From assembly GCF_002209565.1 (NCBI RefSeq), contig NZ_NJIH01000003.1, positions 744,001-808,000 on the forward strand: DNA of 64,000 bases. The letters are read 5' to 3'. How positions within the stretch are numbered: position 1 is the first letter of the stretch; each line of letters opens with the position of its first letter. This document shows, piece by piece, positions 40,082 through 48,229 of the stretch. This stretch comes from Candidimonas nitroreducens (GTDB lineage: Bacteria; Pseudomonadota; Gammaproteobacteria; Burkholderiales; Burkholderiaceae_B). The position numbers and the translations under genes are program-made. The notes below the pieces were generated by a model, which saw only the letters and a program-made list of their open reading frames with translations, was not told the origin of the DNA and did no database searches.

Positions 40082-40727
40082 ACATCGCCCCGTTTTGCCT
40101 CTGTCGCGGCGCCTGCTGTGTGGTCTGGCGGGTGTGCTGCCCGCGGCGGCCGTGCTGGCGGCAAGCCCTGCGCAGCCGCACCAGTACGGGCTGGGCCATG
40201 CCGCCACGCCGCAGCAGGTCGCGGGCTGGTATATAGACATCGCGCCCGATGGCAAAAACCTGCCGGCCGGCAGCGGCACCGTGCTCCAGGGCAAGAAAAT
40301 ATTCGACAGCAGCTGTGCGGCCTGTCATGGGGCCAAAGGCGAAGGCGGCATGGGCGACCGCCTGCAGGGCGGCCAGGGCACGCTGGCCAACGCCAAGCCG
40401 ATAAAAACCGTGGGCAGCTACTGGCCGTACGCGACCACGCTGTACGACTACATCCGGCGGGCCATGCCCATGACCGCGCCGCAGTCGCTCAGCAACGACC
40501 AGGTCTATGCTGTGTCGGCCTATGTGCTGTACTTGAACGGCCTGGTCAAGGAAGACAGCACGCTGGACGCCAAGTCGCTGATGGCGGTCAAGATGCCGAA
40601 CCGCGACGGATTCATTTCCGACCCACGCCCCGACGTGAAGGATCAGGCATGCATGCAGGACTGCCCACCCCTGCATGTCAAGTCCGTTCAGGCGGAAAAA
40701 GCCGATTCCGCCGCGCATCCGTCGTAG
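40068..40727 (+). CDS. soxD: c-type cytochrome, SoxD subunit
   Basis: This 219-residue periplasmic cytochrome has a signal-like N terminus (RRLLCGLAGVLPAAAVLAAS) and one heme-binding CAACH (SSCAACHGAKGEGG), with a likely methionine ligand in AMPMTAPQSLS. It is the electron-accepting partner of SoxC. It is the short mono-heme form; the Paracoccus SoxD carries two hemes. The ATG at 40068 has GGGGAG just upstream and overlaps the soxC end by 14 bp; the in-frame ATG at 40044 is less likely. Two further cysteines occur near the C terminus (ACMQDCPPLHV). Confidence 0.88.
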   Translation: MRTPEHRPVLPLSRRLLCGLAGVLPAAAVLAASPAQPHQYGLGHAATPQQVAGWYIDIAPDGKNLPAGSGTVLQGKKIFDSSCAACHGAKGEGGMGDRLQGGQGTLANAKPIKTVGSYWPYATTLYDYIRRAMPMTAPQSLSNDQVYAVSAYVLYLNGLVKEDSTLDAKSLMAVKMPNRDGFISDPRPDVKDQACMQDCPPLHVKSVQAEKADSAAHPS

Positions 40728-40762
40728 CGTGTCGTAGCGCGCAAAGCCCGGGGGCGGCGCTT

Positions 40763-40809
40763 CAGCGCCGCTTCCACCACCCAAGCAGCGCGTACGACAG
40801 GCGGGCCTT
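40763..40809. repeat. 47-bp dispersed repeat, copy A
   Basis: This intergenic 47-bp segment after soxD matches 45021-45067 at 42 of 47 positions. The core GCCGCTTCCACCACC and CGTACGACAGG are identical in both. On the minus strand both copies could encode the same peptide, KAxLSYxLLxWWKR, which in copy B forms the real C terminus of the ClC protein. Confidence 0.7.
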
Positions 40810-40865
40810 GCGCCGCCAACCCGCCAAGCCATGCGCGCATGCCGGGCCTGTGGCCGCGGCAGGGC

Positions 40866-41801
40866 TTACAGGTGTGCGGCACATGCCTTGAGCATGGTTC
40901 TGAACCGGGCAAGCGAGTCTATGCTGTTCTTTTCGTTGCGCGTAATCAGCAGCAGCGGCGATGGGCTTATGGGCCATTCGAATGCGATCTGCCGAATCAT
41001 CTTCAATTTCTCGAATCGGGCTACCGCGGTGGCGGGAGCGATGGTCAGAAAATCCGATACCGAAACCAGGTGCAGGTTGGAAAAAAAGGACAGCGATTCC
41101 ACTACAGGAGTTGGCGGCACGAGCCCATTCTGAATGAAGGCCTGGTCAAAGGTGTTTCTGGTTTGTGAATCGATTGACAGCAGAGCCCAGTTTTGCGGAA
41201 CCAGGTCATCCAGCGTGATCGACGGCCTTTTGCCGAATTCATTGTCGGGGCTGCACGCGAGCTTCAGCCCAGTTGCCAGTAATTTCTCGAAAGAGAACTC
41301 GCGATAAGGCAGCTGCGACAGGGATTTTGCGTCCACCCGCCCGATCACGCAGTCCAGCTCGTTGTTGTAGAGCGCTTCCATTGCATGCTCTACCGTGCTC
41401 TCGGTGAATTTGAGCACCAGATCGACGCCGCGCTGCTTGATCAGCGCAATCACCTCGGGAATCAGGTCTATCATCGCCGCCGGCAGCACCCCGATGCGCA
41501 GATAATGCCCGCTCGCCGAAGCGATATTGGCGTCCCGGGCGGCATGCAGCTCATTCAAGAGCGCGGCCAGACGTGCCTTGGTCGCGATCCCGGCGGGCGT
41601 CAGCATGGCTCCTTGCCGGTCGCGCGCCACCAGGGATACTTCGAAGGCCTGCTCCAGGTCATTCAGCATCGCGGTGATCGCCGGCTGCGTCAAATGCATG
41701 GCTTCTCCCACCTTGCGCAGCGAGCGGTGCGTATCGATCATCTGCAGCAACATCAGGTGCTTGATCCGGAGCTGCGCCAAATGATTCGAGGTCGTGGTCA
41801 T
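40866..41801 (-). CDS. LysR-family transcriptional regulator
   Basis: The 311-residue protein has an N-terminal helix-turn-helix (KVGEAMHLTQPAITAMLNDL) and a LysR substrate-binding domain (HYLRIGVLPAAMIDLIPE). It is divergent from the Bug-protein/flavin-oxidoreductase pair starting at 41939, with an AT-rich 137-bp gap between them. That makes it the probable regulator of that pair, responding to an organic acid or its product. Length and domain order are normal. Confidence 0.9.
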   Translation of the reverse strand: MTTTSNHLAQLRIKHLMLLQMIDTHRSLRKVGEAMHLTQPAITAMLNDLEQAFEVSLVARDRQGAMLTPAGIATKARLAALLNELHAARDANIASASGHYLRIGVLPAAMIDLIPEVIALIKQRGVDLVLKFTESTVEHAMEALYNNELDCVIGRVDAKSLSQLPYREFSFEKLLATGLKLACSPDNEFGKRPSITLDDLVPQNWALLSIDSQTRNTFDQAFIQNGLVPPTPVVESLSFFSNLHLVSVSDFLTIAPATAVARFEKLKMIRQIAFEWPISPSPLLLITRNEKNSIDSLARFRTMLKACAAHL

Positions 41802-41938
41802 AACGAATATCTATCACGTTGAATATAAACATGATTATGACCCGGGCGCGTCCGGGCGGTAGCATTGAATGCGCACACCATGTGCTTGGGCGGCCGCGGG
41901 TTCAGGCTTTCACTCATAGAAAAACAAGGAGTAGAGAC

Positions 41939-42967
41939 ATGATGAAGTTTCCTTTGCTTCGCAAGGCCGGCCTGTACCGCCTGCTTGTGTCGCTGGGCTG
42001 GGGTTTCGGCGCCGCCGCGTCGTTGTTCGTGGCGCCCGCCGGCGCAGCATCGAGCGACTATCCCAGCAGGGCAGTCACGATCGTCGTGCCGTGGCCGGCG
42101 GGAGGCACCACCGATCTTGCCGCGCGCAAATTCGCCGAACCGCTTGCCAAGCGCCTGGGCGAGTCCGTCGTGATTCAGAACAAGCCCGGGGCGACCGGCA
42201 TAGTCGGGGCTGCGTCCGTGGCCCATAGCCGGCCGGACGGCTACACCTTGCTGCTGGCCAGCGCCGAGACGCATGCCATCAACCCGTACACATATGGCAA
42301 GCTGCCCTACGATGCCGCCAAGGACTTCATTCCGATTGCAGCCTTTGCGACCAATCCTTATTCCATCGTCGCACGTGCGAACTTTCCCGCGGCGACCGTC
42401 AAGGATCTGGTAGAGGTGGTGAAGAAAAGCCCCGGCAAGTACACGTATTCCTCGGCTGGCCTGGGCAGTGCATCGCAGATCGTGATGGAAATGTTCAAGC
42501 GCGAGGCTGGGCTGCAGATCCTGCATGTTCCGTTTCAGGGCGAGGCGCCCGCAGTGACCGCATTGATGGGCGGAGAGGTCGACATGATGGTTCTGCCCGC
42601 TGGGCGTGCCCAGGTCTTGTCCTCGGGCAAGAAAATCAAGGTCTATGCCGTCACGACTCCGCAGCGCTTCCCGGGGTTGCCGGCAGTGCCCACCTTGAAA
42701 GAGGAAGGCTACCAGAACCTCCAGGTCGCCAACTGGTTTTCGCTGATGGCGCCGGCGAATACGCCCAAGGCCGTCATCAGCAAGATTTCCGCGGCCGTCA
42801 ACGACATATTGCAGGATCCGCACACCGAACCGATGCTGGCTACTTTGGGGCTGGGTGTATTCCAACCGAGCATGACTCCCTCCGAATTTGCCCGGTTCGT
42901 CGCCCAGGAACGGCAGCGTTGGGGCGATGTGGTTCGAGAAGCCAAGATCCGCATCCAGAAGAAATAA
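41939..42967 (+). CDS. Bug/TctC-family periplasmic substrate-binding protein
   Basis: This 342-residue tripartite tricarboxylate transporter receptor of the Bug family, abundant in Bordetella-like bacteria, begins with a signal peptide (LYRLLVSLGWGFGAAASLF, cleaved near AGA-AS). Typical segments are YPSRAVTIVVPWPAGGTTD, VVIQNKPGATGIVGAASVA, and RPDGYTLLLASAETHAINP. The start at 41939 has AAGGAG upstream; the frame opens earlier at 41819. No TctA/TctB membrane genes are nearby, as is common for Bug proteins. The TAATG overlap with the oxidoreductase gene suggests co-translation and a shared substrate. Confidence 0.9.
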   Translation: MMKFPLLRKAGLYRLLVSLGWGFGAAASLFVAPAGAASSDYPSRAVTIVVPWPAGGTTDLAARKFAEPLAKRLGESVVIQNKPGATGIVGAASVAHSRPDGYTLLLASAETHAINPYTYGKLPYDAAKDFIPIAAFATNPYSIVARANFPAATVKDLVEVVKKSPGKYTYSSAGLGSASQIVMEMFKREAGLQILHVPFQGEAPAVTALMGGEVDMMVLPAGRAQVLSSGKKIKVYAVTTPQRFPGLPAVPTLKEEGYQNLQVANWFSLMAPANTPKAVISKISAAVNDILQDPHTEPMLATLGLGVFQPSMTPSEFARFVAQERQRWGDVVREAKIRIQKK

Positions 42968-44988
42968 TGGTCGACACCGCCGTATCTCAGGCATTGCCAG
43001 ACCGGCCTCCATCGGCCTACGCGGCGCTGCAGTCCCCGTTCACGCTGGCGGGCCATACTTTGCGGAACCGGCTGATCCACGCCGCCATTTCGACTTTTTC
43101 GGCGTCGCAAGGCGCCGTGACGGATCGCTTGATCCACTACTACGCCAATCGTGCCCGGGGCGGTGCGGGCATGATCATTACGGAGCCGGTCGGTATGATC
43201 CGGCGCCAGAGCGTGCCCAACTGGGTGCAGGCGTGGGATGATGCTCACGAAGATGGGTTGAAGCGGTGGGCCCAGGCCGTGCGGCTCCATGACACCCGGC
43301 TGCTGGCTCAGCTTGTGGATCGCGGGCGCGGCCGCAATATTCCTGGCAGGAACCCGGACGCGATCGGCCCTTCGGCGCTTCCGGACGACCTGAGCCTGAC
43401 CATGCCGCGCGCGCTGCGGCTCGATGAGATCCGGGCCCTTATAGAAGAATTCGCGGGATCCGCCCGGCGGTTGCAGCGCTGCGGCTTCGACGGCATCGAA
43501 ATCTCGGCGGGACACGGCCACTTGTTTCATCAATTCCTGTCGCCCCGCATGAATGCCCGTACCGATGAATACGGGGGCGATCGTGCAGGCCGCGTGCGCA
43601 TACTGGCCGAACTGATTTCCGCAGTCCGTGCGAACTGCGGGTCTCATTTCATTATCGCCGTCAAGTTGCCAGGGGATGATTACCTGGAAGGCAGCATAGA
43701 CATTGCGGAAGCGGGTGCGATCGCCCGGCTTGTGGCGGCTGCGGGCCCGCCCGACATGCTCAGCTTTGCCTACGGCAGCCACTCGCGCGCTCTCGAGCGC
43801 CACGTGCCCGACGGCCATGCGCCGCGCCTGTCGTATCTGCCGCAGCTCCAGGAGCTGCGCAAATCGGTTGCGGGCATTCCCGTTGCCGCCCTGGGGCGCA
43901 TAACCGACCCGGCCGAGGCCGAGGGAATCCTGAGCCGCGGAGATGCCGAGCTTGTCGCCGTCGGCCGTGCGCTGATCGCCGATCCCGATTGGCTGCTCAA
44001 GGCGGCACGCGGAAGAACCGACAGCATCCGCTATTGTGTTTCGTGCAACACCTGTTGGGAGTGCACCACCGCGCTGCGCCAGCCGATTCGCTGCGATAAC
44101 AATCCATTGCTGGCGCATCCTGATGAAAACCTGTGGCGTCCGCCGCCTGCGACGAGCCGGCGCCGCGTTGCCGTGATCGGCGCGGGTGTCGCGGGGATGG
44201 AGGCCGCCTGGATTGCCGCGGCCCGTGGGCACGATGTCACGGTATTCTCCAGAACGGGGCAAATCGGCGGCAAGGCCCGGTTGCGCAGCACCTTGCCAGG
44301 CGGCGAATCCTTCAGCAGCGTCTACGATTATCAACACACGCAGGCGCTCGGGGCCGGCGTCCGTTTCCAGCTAGGCATGGAGGCTACGCGGGAAGATATC
44401 TTCGCTCTGGCTCCCGACGCCGTCGTACTGGCTTGCGGAGCGGACATGGTCGCGCCCTCGTGGCTGCCCGCGGATGTCCGGGACGCCGGCCTGGTGCCGG
44501 ATCTGCGGGCCGCGATGTCGAGCCTGAGCGGGCTGGCCAGCCGGCAGCCCGGAGCCGCGGTTCTCTATGACCTGGATCACACTGAAGGCACCTATGCCGC
44601 GGCCGAGCAGTTGCGTGCGTTGTTCGACCGGGTCGTGATTGTTACCCCGCGGGATGCGCTGGCCAAAGACACCTCTGTCGTTACCCGCCAGGGCATCCTG
44701 AGGCGCCTTTATACGAAAAGAATCGACAGCTTCGTGCTTAGCGAACTCAAGTGGGGCGACGGTCTGGAAGATGGCTGGATCGACCTATGCAATGTGTATA
44801 ACGGCGAGCCGGTGCGCATCCACGACGTATCGCTCTTGACTTACAGCACGCCGCGCCGGCCGGCGGATGAATTATTGCAGCCGCTGCTAGATGCCGGCAT
44901 CGATGTCCATGTCATCGGCGACTGCCGCAACGCCCGGGATGTGCTGTCGGCCACCTCGGAGGGGTGCGCCGCGGGCATTGCGATCTAG
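42967..44988 (+). CDS. NADH:flavin oxidoreductase, TMADH/dienoyl-CoA-reductase-like (FMN, 4Fe-4S, FAD)
   Basis: This 673-residue enzyme has an N-terminal Old Yellow Enzyme barrel (LRNRLIHAAISTFSASQG), a cysteine cluster near residue 357 (CVSCNTCWEC then PIRC) and a C-terminal nucleotide-binding half (RVAVIGAGVAGMEAAWIAA). The iron-sulfur cysteines have the spacing CxxCxxCx12C, as in trimethylamine dehydrogenase; 2,4-dienoyl-CoA reductase has CxxCxxxC. Possible substrates are N-methylated amines or betaines, or unsaturated acids. The start overlaps the Bug gene by 1 bp of its stop. The 5' sequence would give a longer frame from 42919, inside the Bug gene. Confidence 0.85.
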   Translation: MVDTAVSQALPDRPPSAYAALQSPFTLAGHTLRNRLIHAAISTFSASQGAVTDRLIHYYANRARGGAGMIITEPVGMIRRQSVPNWVQAWDDAHEDGLKRWAQAVRLHDTRLLAQLVDRGRGRNIPGRNPDAIGPSALPDDLSLTMPRALRLDEIRALIEEFAGSARRLQRCGFDGIEISAGHGHLFHQFLSPRMNARTDEYGGDRAGRVRILAELISAVRANCGSHFIIAVKLPGDDYLEGSIDIAEAGAIARLVAAAGPPDMLSFAYGSHSRALERHVPDGHAPRLSYLPQLQELRKSVAGIPVAALGRITDPAEAEGILSRGDAELVAVGRALIADPDWLLKAARGRTDSIRYCVSCNTCWECTTALRQPIRCDNNPLLAHPDENLWRPPPATSRRRVAVIGAGVAGMEAAWIAAARGHDVTVFSRTGQIGGKARLRSTLPGGESFSSVYDYQHTQALGAGVRFQLGMEATREDIFALAPDAVVLACGADMVAPSWLPADVRDAGLVPDLRAAMSSLSGLASRQPGAAVLYDLDHTEGTYAAAEQLRALFDRVVIVTPRDALAKDTSVVTRQGILRRLYTKRIDSFVLSELKWGDGLEDGWIDLCNVYNGEPVRIHDVSLLTYSTPRRPADELLQPLLDAGIDVHVIGDCRNARDVLSATSEGCAAGIAI

Positions 44989-45019
44989 GCGCGCGGGACG
45001 GCCCGGCCGCCGGATCCGG

Positions 45020-46354
45020 TCAGTGCCGCTTCCACCACCTGAGCAGCCCGTACGACAGGTGGGCCTTTTCCTGCCCGACCGGCATATCGGGCACGACCTT
45101 GAGCCACGACGACTTTGAATACGCCAGGCGCTGGTCGGGGTAGACGCTGCGGTGGCCGATGATGAGGTAGGCGGCGATGGCGCCGCCGGCCACGTAGATC
45201 ATGCCTACGGCGCCGCCGAACAGTTCCACGCCCATCAGGATGGCGGCCAGGGGCGTGTTGGACGATGCCGCCACCACCGCGACCAGGCCGACCGCCGCGC
45301 CGAGCATCGGACTGATGCCCAGCAAATGTGCGCAGGCATTGCCGGTAACGGCGCCTATGACGAACTGCGGGGTGACGATGCCGCCGTAGAAGCCCGAGCC
45401 GAGCGTAATGGCCACCAGCAGGCTCTTCCAGAGGAATCCCAGATACGGCATGGGCTCGCCGGACAGGGCGCGATCCATCAGCGGCAGGCTCAGGCCCAGG
45501 TAGTCGGTAGGTATGGCCAGGATCAGCAGTGCGAGCAGGATGCCGCCGGCCAGCGGCATCAGCGGCGGCCAGATGTCGTAGCGCAGCCGCAGGCGCTGGA
45601 ACAGGTTGCGGCTGAAGTGGATCAGGTCGACGAACAGCCAGGCGACCAGGCCGCAAACCATGCCGATGCCTATGGTCTCGATGAACAGCAGTTCCGAGAA
45701 GACTGGCAGCGACGGGATGTGATAGTACTGGTAGGGGATGCCCAGCCACCTGCTGACCTGGAATGAAGTGATGCCGGCGATGATGGCGGGGAACAGGAAG
45801 TCGTGGCGGATGCGGCCGATGGCCAGCACTTCCACGCCATAGATGGCGCCGGCGATGGGTGTGCCGAATACGCTGGCAAAGCCGGCGCTGACGCCGCAGG
45901 CGACGATGCGGCGCTGCAGTTCGGTATTCAGCTTCAGCACGTGGCCTATGCCCGCCGCCAGCGAGGCCCCGATGTGCGAGCAAGGCCCTTCTTTGCCCGC
46001 CGAGCCGCCGCAGCTCAGGGTGATGAGCGCCGCCACCGGCTTGATGACGCAAGTCTTGAACGGCATCTTGCCGCCCTGGTCGTACACGGCCGCAAGCATG
46101 GAGTCTTTCAGGCCGGTCTTGTTGGCGCGGTATCCGTAATACAGCAGCAGGCCATTGAGCAGCCCGCCCACCGGCAGCAGGATCATCTGCGCCCACAGCG
46201 GCACGGCGGCGGATTTCCCGGTGAGGTAATACAGCGGCAGCAGGAACAGGCTGGTGCCGCAGCCGACCACCACCCCCGTCAGCGTCGCCAGCGCCAGCCA
46301 CTGCGCCACGGTGGCAAGCATGAGCAGGGGCTCGACGAGGTCAAATCGCCTCAT
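45020..46354 (-). CDS. ClC-family chloride channel/antiporter
   Basis: This 444-residue integral membrane protein has the ClC selectivity-filter motifs: SCGGSAGKEGPCSHIGAS (GKEGP with the gating glutamate) and GSGFYGGIVTPQFVIGA (GxFxP type). About ten or more hydrophobic segments are seen. It lacks CBS domains, as in many bacterial members. Members carry chloride, fluoride or other anions; which one is not clear here. The last 15 residues (KAHLSYGLLRWWKRH) derive from a 47-bp dispersed repeat that also occurs at 40763-40809, so the C terminus may have been extended by it. Confidence 0.88.
   Translation of the reverse strand: MRRFDLVEPLLMLATVAQWLALATLTGVVVGCGTSLFLLPLYYLTGKSAAVPLWAQMILLPVGGLLNGLLLYYGYRANKTGLKDSMLAAVYDQGGKMPFKTCVIKPVAALITLSCGGSAGKEGPCSHIGASLAAGIGHVLKLNTELQRRIVACGVSAGFASVFGTPIAGAIYGVEVLAIGRIRHDFLFPAIIAGITSFQVSRWLGIPYQYYHIPSLPVFSELLFIETIGIGMVCGLVAWLFVDLIHFSRNLFQRLRLRYDIWPPLMPLAGGILLALLILAIPTDYLGLSLPLMDRALSGEPMPYLGFLWKSLLVAITLGSGFYGGIVTPQFVIGAVTGNACAHLLGISPMLGAAVGLVAVVAASSNTPLAAILMGVELFGGAVGMIYVAGGAIAAYLIIGHRSVYPDQRLAYSKSSWLKVVPDMPVGQEKAHLSYGLLRWWKRH
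45021..45067. repeat. 47-bp dispersed repeat, copy B (inside ClC gene end)
   Basis: The same sequence as 40763-40809 with five substitutions. Here it is read on the minus strand as the last codons and stop of the ClC gene. Two copies about 4.2 kb apart in the same orientation suggest a small mobile or REP-like element. Confidence 0.7.
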
Positions 46355-46728
46355 GGGGGCGTATTTCCTGAAAATGGGTTGGCTACAAAATTGGCGAAAA
46401 AGCAGGCCGGCTGGCCGGAATTATAAGCGGAGGCTCGAGCGCGCCTGGTCGCAGCGGGTGCGAGATGCATCCAAGATCGCAGCGTCCGTAGCGGCCGGTA
46501 GCGCAGGGGGCAATAACACAGGAGGCTTGAGCCCAAGGGCGCTCTTAAGCGTTTAGTAAGCGTATGACTCCTAATATCAAGCGTATGGCCTGGGCCTGTC
46601 TGTATCTATTTGCGGATAGGCCGGTTGGCAAAACTAAGTTCCTTCACTGCATTTGAAGTCCGATCAGAGATAGTGTTCGGCAAGAGTCGACGTCCTGCCT
46701 GGCACCCAAGAGACAAGGAGGACGAGTC
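46355..46728. promoter_or_regulatory. Divergent intergenic region, ClC / Fe3+-type binding protein
   Basis: These 374 bases hold no convincing gene. AAGCGT occurs three times close together (46547, 46559, 46580, spacings 12 and 21 bp), the last two as AAGCGTATG. AAGGAGG at 46715-46721 is the ribosome binding site of the downstream gene. The repeated hexamer might be a regulator site. Confidence 0.4.
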
Positions 46729-47742
46729 GTGTTGTTATCAAAATTCCACAAGTGCGCCGCCTACATGCTGGGTGGCGTGTTGGCTGGCCTGTTCATAAGC
46801 CCGCCTGCACCCGCCGCCGCGGCGGAAAGCTCGGTCGTCGTCTACACCCCGCTGAAGGCGGGGCCGGTGCGGCAGCTACTGCAGAAATTCACCGCGGACA
46901 CCGGCGTGAAATTCAGCATGGTCACCGCCAACACAGGCACGCTGCTCAATCGCGTGAAGGCCGAATCTTCACACCCGAATGGCGATGTGCTGCTGAGCCT
47001 GGGCGGCGCAAACCTGCAGACGGCCTCGGCCTTGATCGAGCCCTACACTCCGCCGAACGCAAAGAAAATCCGGCCCGAATTCGATGTCCATGCGCTGTGG
47101 ACGCCGTTCAGTGCCGCGACGGTGGTGGTGGCCATAAACACCAAAGAAGTTCCCAAGGCCGACAGGCCGGACAGCTGGAAGGCCCTTACCGACCCGAAAT
47201 GGAAAGGCAAGATCGCGTCGACCCAGGCGGATTTGTCGGGCAATGCCTTTCAGGCGCTTGCCACGGTTTTGCTGACGCAGCCAACCGAAGAGCAAGGCTG
47301 GGCCTTGTACAAGGGCCTGTTGAAGAATTATGAATTCGCCAACAGCGCGGGTGCGGTCGCCAGACTGGTCAACGATGGCGAATATCCCATAGGCATACTT
47401 CTGGAAGACAACGCGCTCGATTATGTGCGCGCCGGCGGCCCCGTCGTCATCATGTACCCCAAGGAAGGCACGTCGGTGATTCCCGATGGCATGGCCATCA
47501 TCAAGGGCGCGCCGCATCAAGAGGCTGCCCGCAAGCTGATCAACTGGGTGCTGAGCGACAACGGGCAACAGGCCATCGTAAAGCTGCTGTCCCGCCGCCC
47601 CGTTACCAACATCGACGTAGCGCCCAGTGGCGCGGTGTCTCTGGACAAGATCAAGCGCGTCAAGTTCGACATGAAGTATGTCGGCAGCCATACCGACGCC
47701 TGGGTCAAGAAGTGGAGAGCCCTGAACGATTCTCTGCGCTAA
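46729..47742 (+). CDS. Extracellular solute-binding protein, Fe3+/phosphonate type
   Basis: The 337-residue receptor starts at GTG 46729 with AAGGAGG 8 nt upstream. It has a signal peptide with MLGGVLAGLFISPPAPAAA, cleaved near residue 31, then SVVVYTPLKAGPVRQLLQKF, the start of SBP_bac_11-type (FbpA/AfuA or 2-aminoethylphosphonate) proteins. It is separated from its ATPase and permease (48230-50964) by the opposite-strand NUDIX gene, an unusual interruption. The ligand may be ferric iron or a phosphonate/polyamine; the sequence alone does not decide. Confidence 0.82.
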   Translation: MLLSKFHKCAAYMLGGVLAGLFISPPAPAAAAESSVVVYTPLKAGPVRQLLQKFTADTGVKFSMVTANTGTLLNRVKAESSHPNGDVLLSLGGANLQTASALIEPYTPPNAKKIRPEFDVHALWTPFSAATVVVAINTKEVPKADRPDSWKALTDPKWKGKIASTQADLSGNAFQALATVLLTQPTEEQGWALYKGLLKNYEFANSAGAVARLVNDGEYPIGILLEDNALDYVRAGGPVVIMYPKEGTSVIPDGMAIIKGAPHQEAARKLINWVLSDNGQQAIVKLLSRRPVTNIDVAPSGAVSLDKIKRVKFDMKYVGSHTDAWVKKWRALNDSLR

Positions 47743-48176
47743 AGCTTCAGGGCGGCGGCAATGATGTCGGCATGGTCGAAGGCCAGCGGCGGAAGCGCAT
47801 CGATGGGATACCACTGCGTTTCCGCTGCGTCGTCTGCAGCCTTGGCCTGCCCCTTTCTTGCGGCCGGCAGCTTTCCCAGGAAAGCCACCGTTATGGCGCG
47901 GCCGCGCGGATCCCGGCCAGGCTTGCCGAAGGCGCCGATCTGGATCAAGGGGACGTTCGCGATGTGGGTTTCTTCGGCCAGCTCGCGCGCCGCCCCGTCC
48001 ATGAGGTCTTCGTCCAATTCCAGGCGGCCGCCCGGCAGGGCCCAGCGCCCTGCATATGGGTCGAACTTGCGGCGAATCAGAAGAATAGTTGGTGATGGTT
48101 TGCCGGTGCTCAGCAGCACGACGTCCGTGCAAAGTTCGAACTGCCCTGCGCGTGTCATTTTCGATGCTTCGGTCAT
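47739..48176 (-). CDS. NUDIX hydrolase
   Basis: This 145-residue hydrolase cleaves a nucleoside diphosphate linked to another moiety. The NUDIX box is complete: GGRLELDEDLMDGAARELAE followed directly by ETHI (GxxxxxEx7REUxEExGU form). The N-terminal part (FELCTDVVLLSTGKPSPTILLIRR) resembles ADP-ribose- or NrtR-type enzymes. The ATG at 48176 is chosen because the in-frame start at 48236 would overlap the divergent ATPase gene. It converges on the binding-protein gene, overlapping its end by 4 bp. Confidence 0.85.
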   Translation of the reverse strand: MTEASKMTRAGQFELCTDVVLLSTGKPSPTILLIRRKFDPYAGRWALPGGRLELDEDLMDGAARELAEETHIANVPLIQIGAFGKPGRDPRGRAITVAFLGKLPAARKGQAKAADDAAETQWYPIDALPPLAFDHADIIAAALKL

Positions 48177-48229
48177 GATGTAGCCCCATTTCCTGTGATT
48201 GCTATTCCTTGCTGCATGGGGAGCCATGA

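Noticed and set aside
41798-43012. 404-codon minus-strand frame opposite the Bug gene
   Set aside because: Antisense shadow; the plus-strand frame has a signal peptide and Bug-family motifs.
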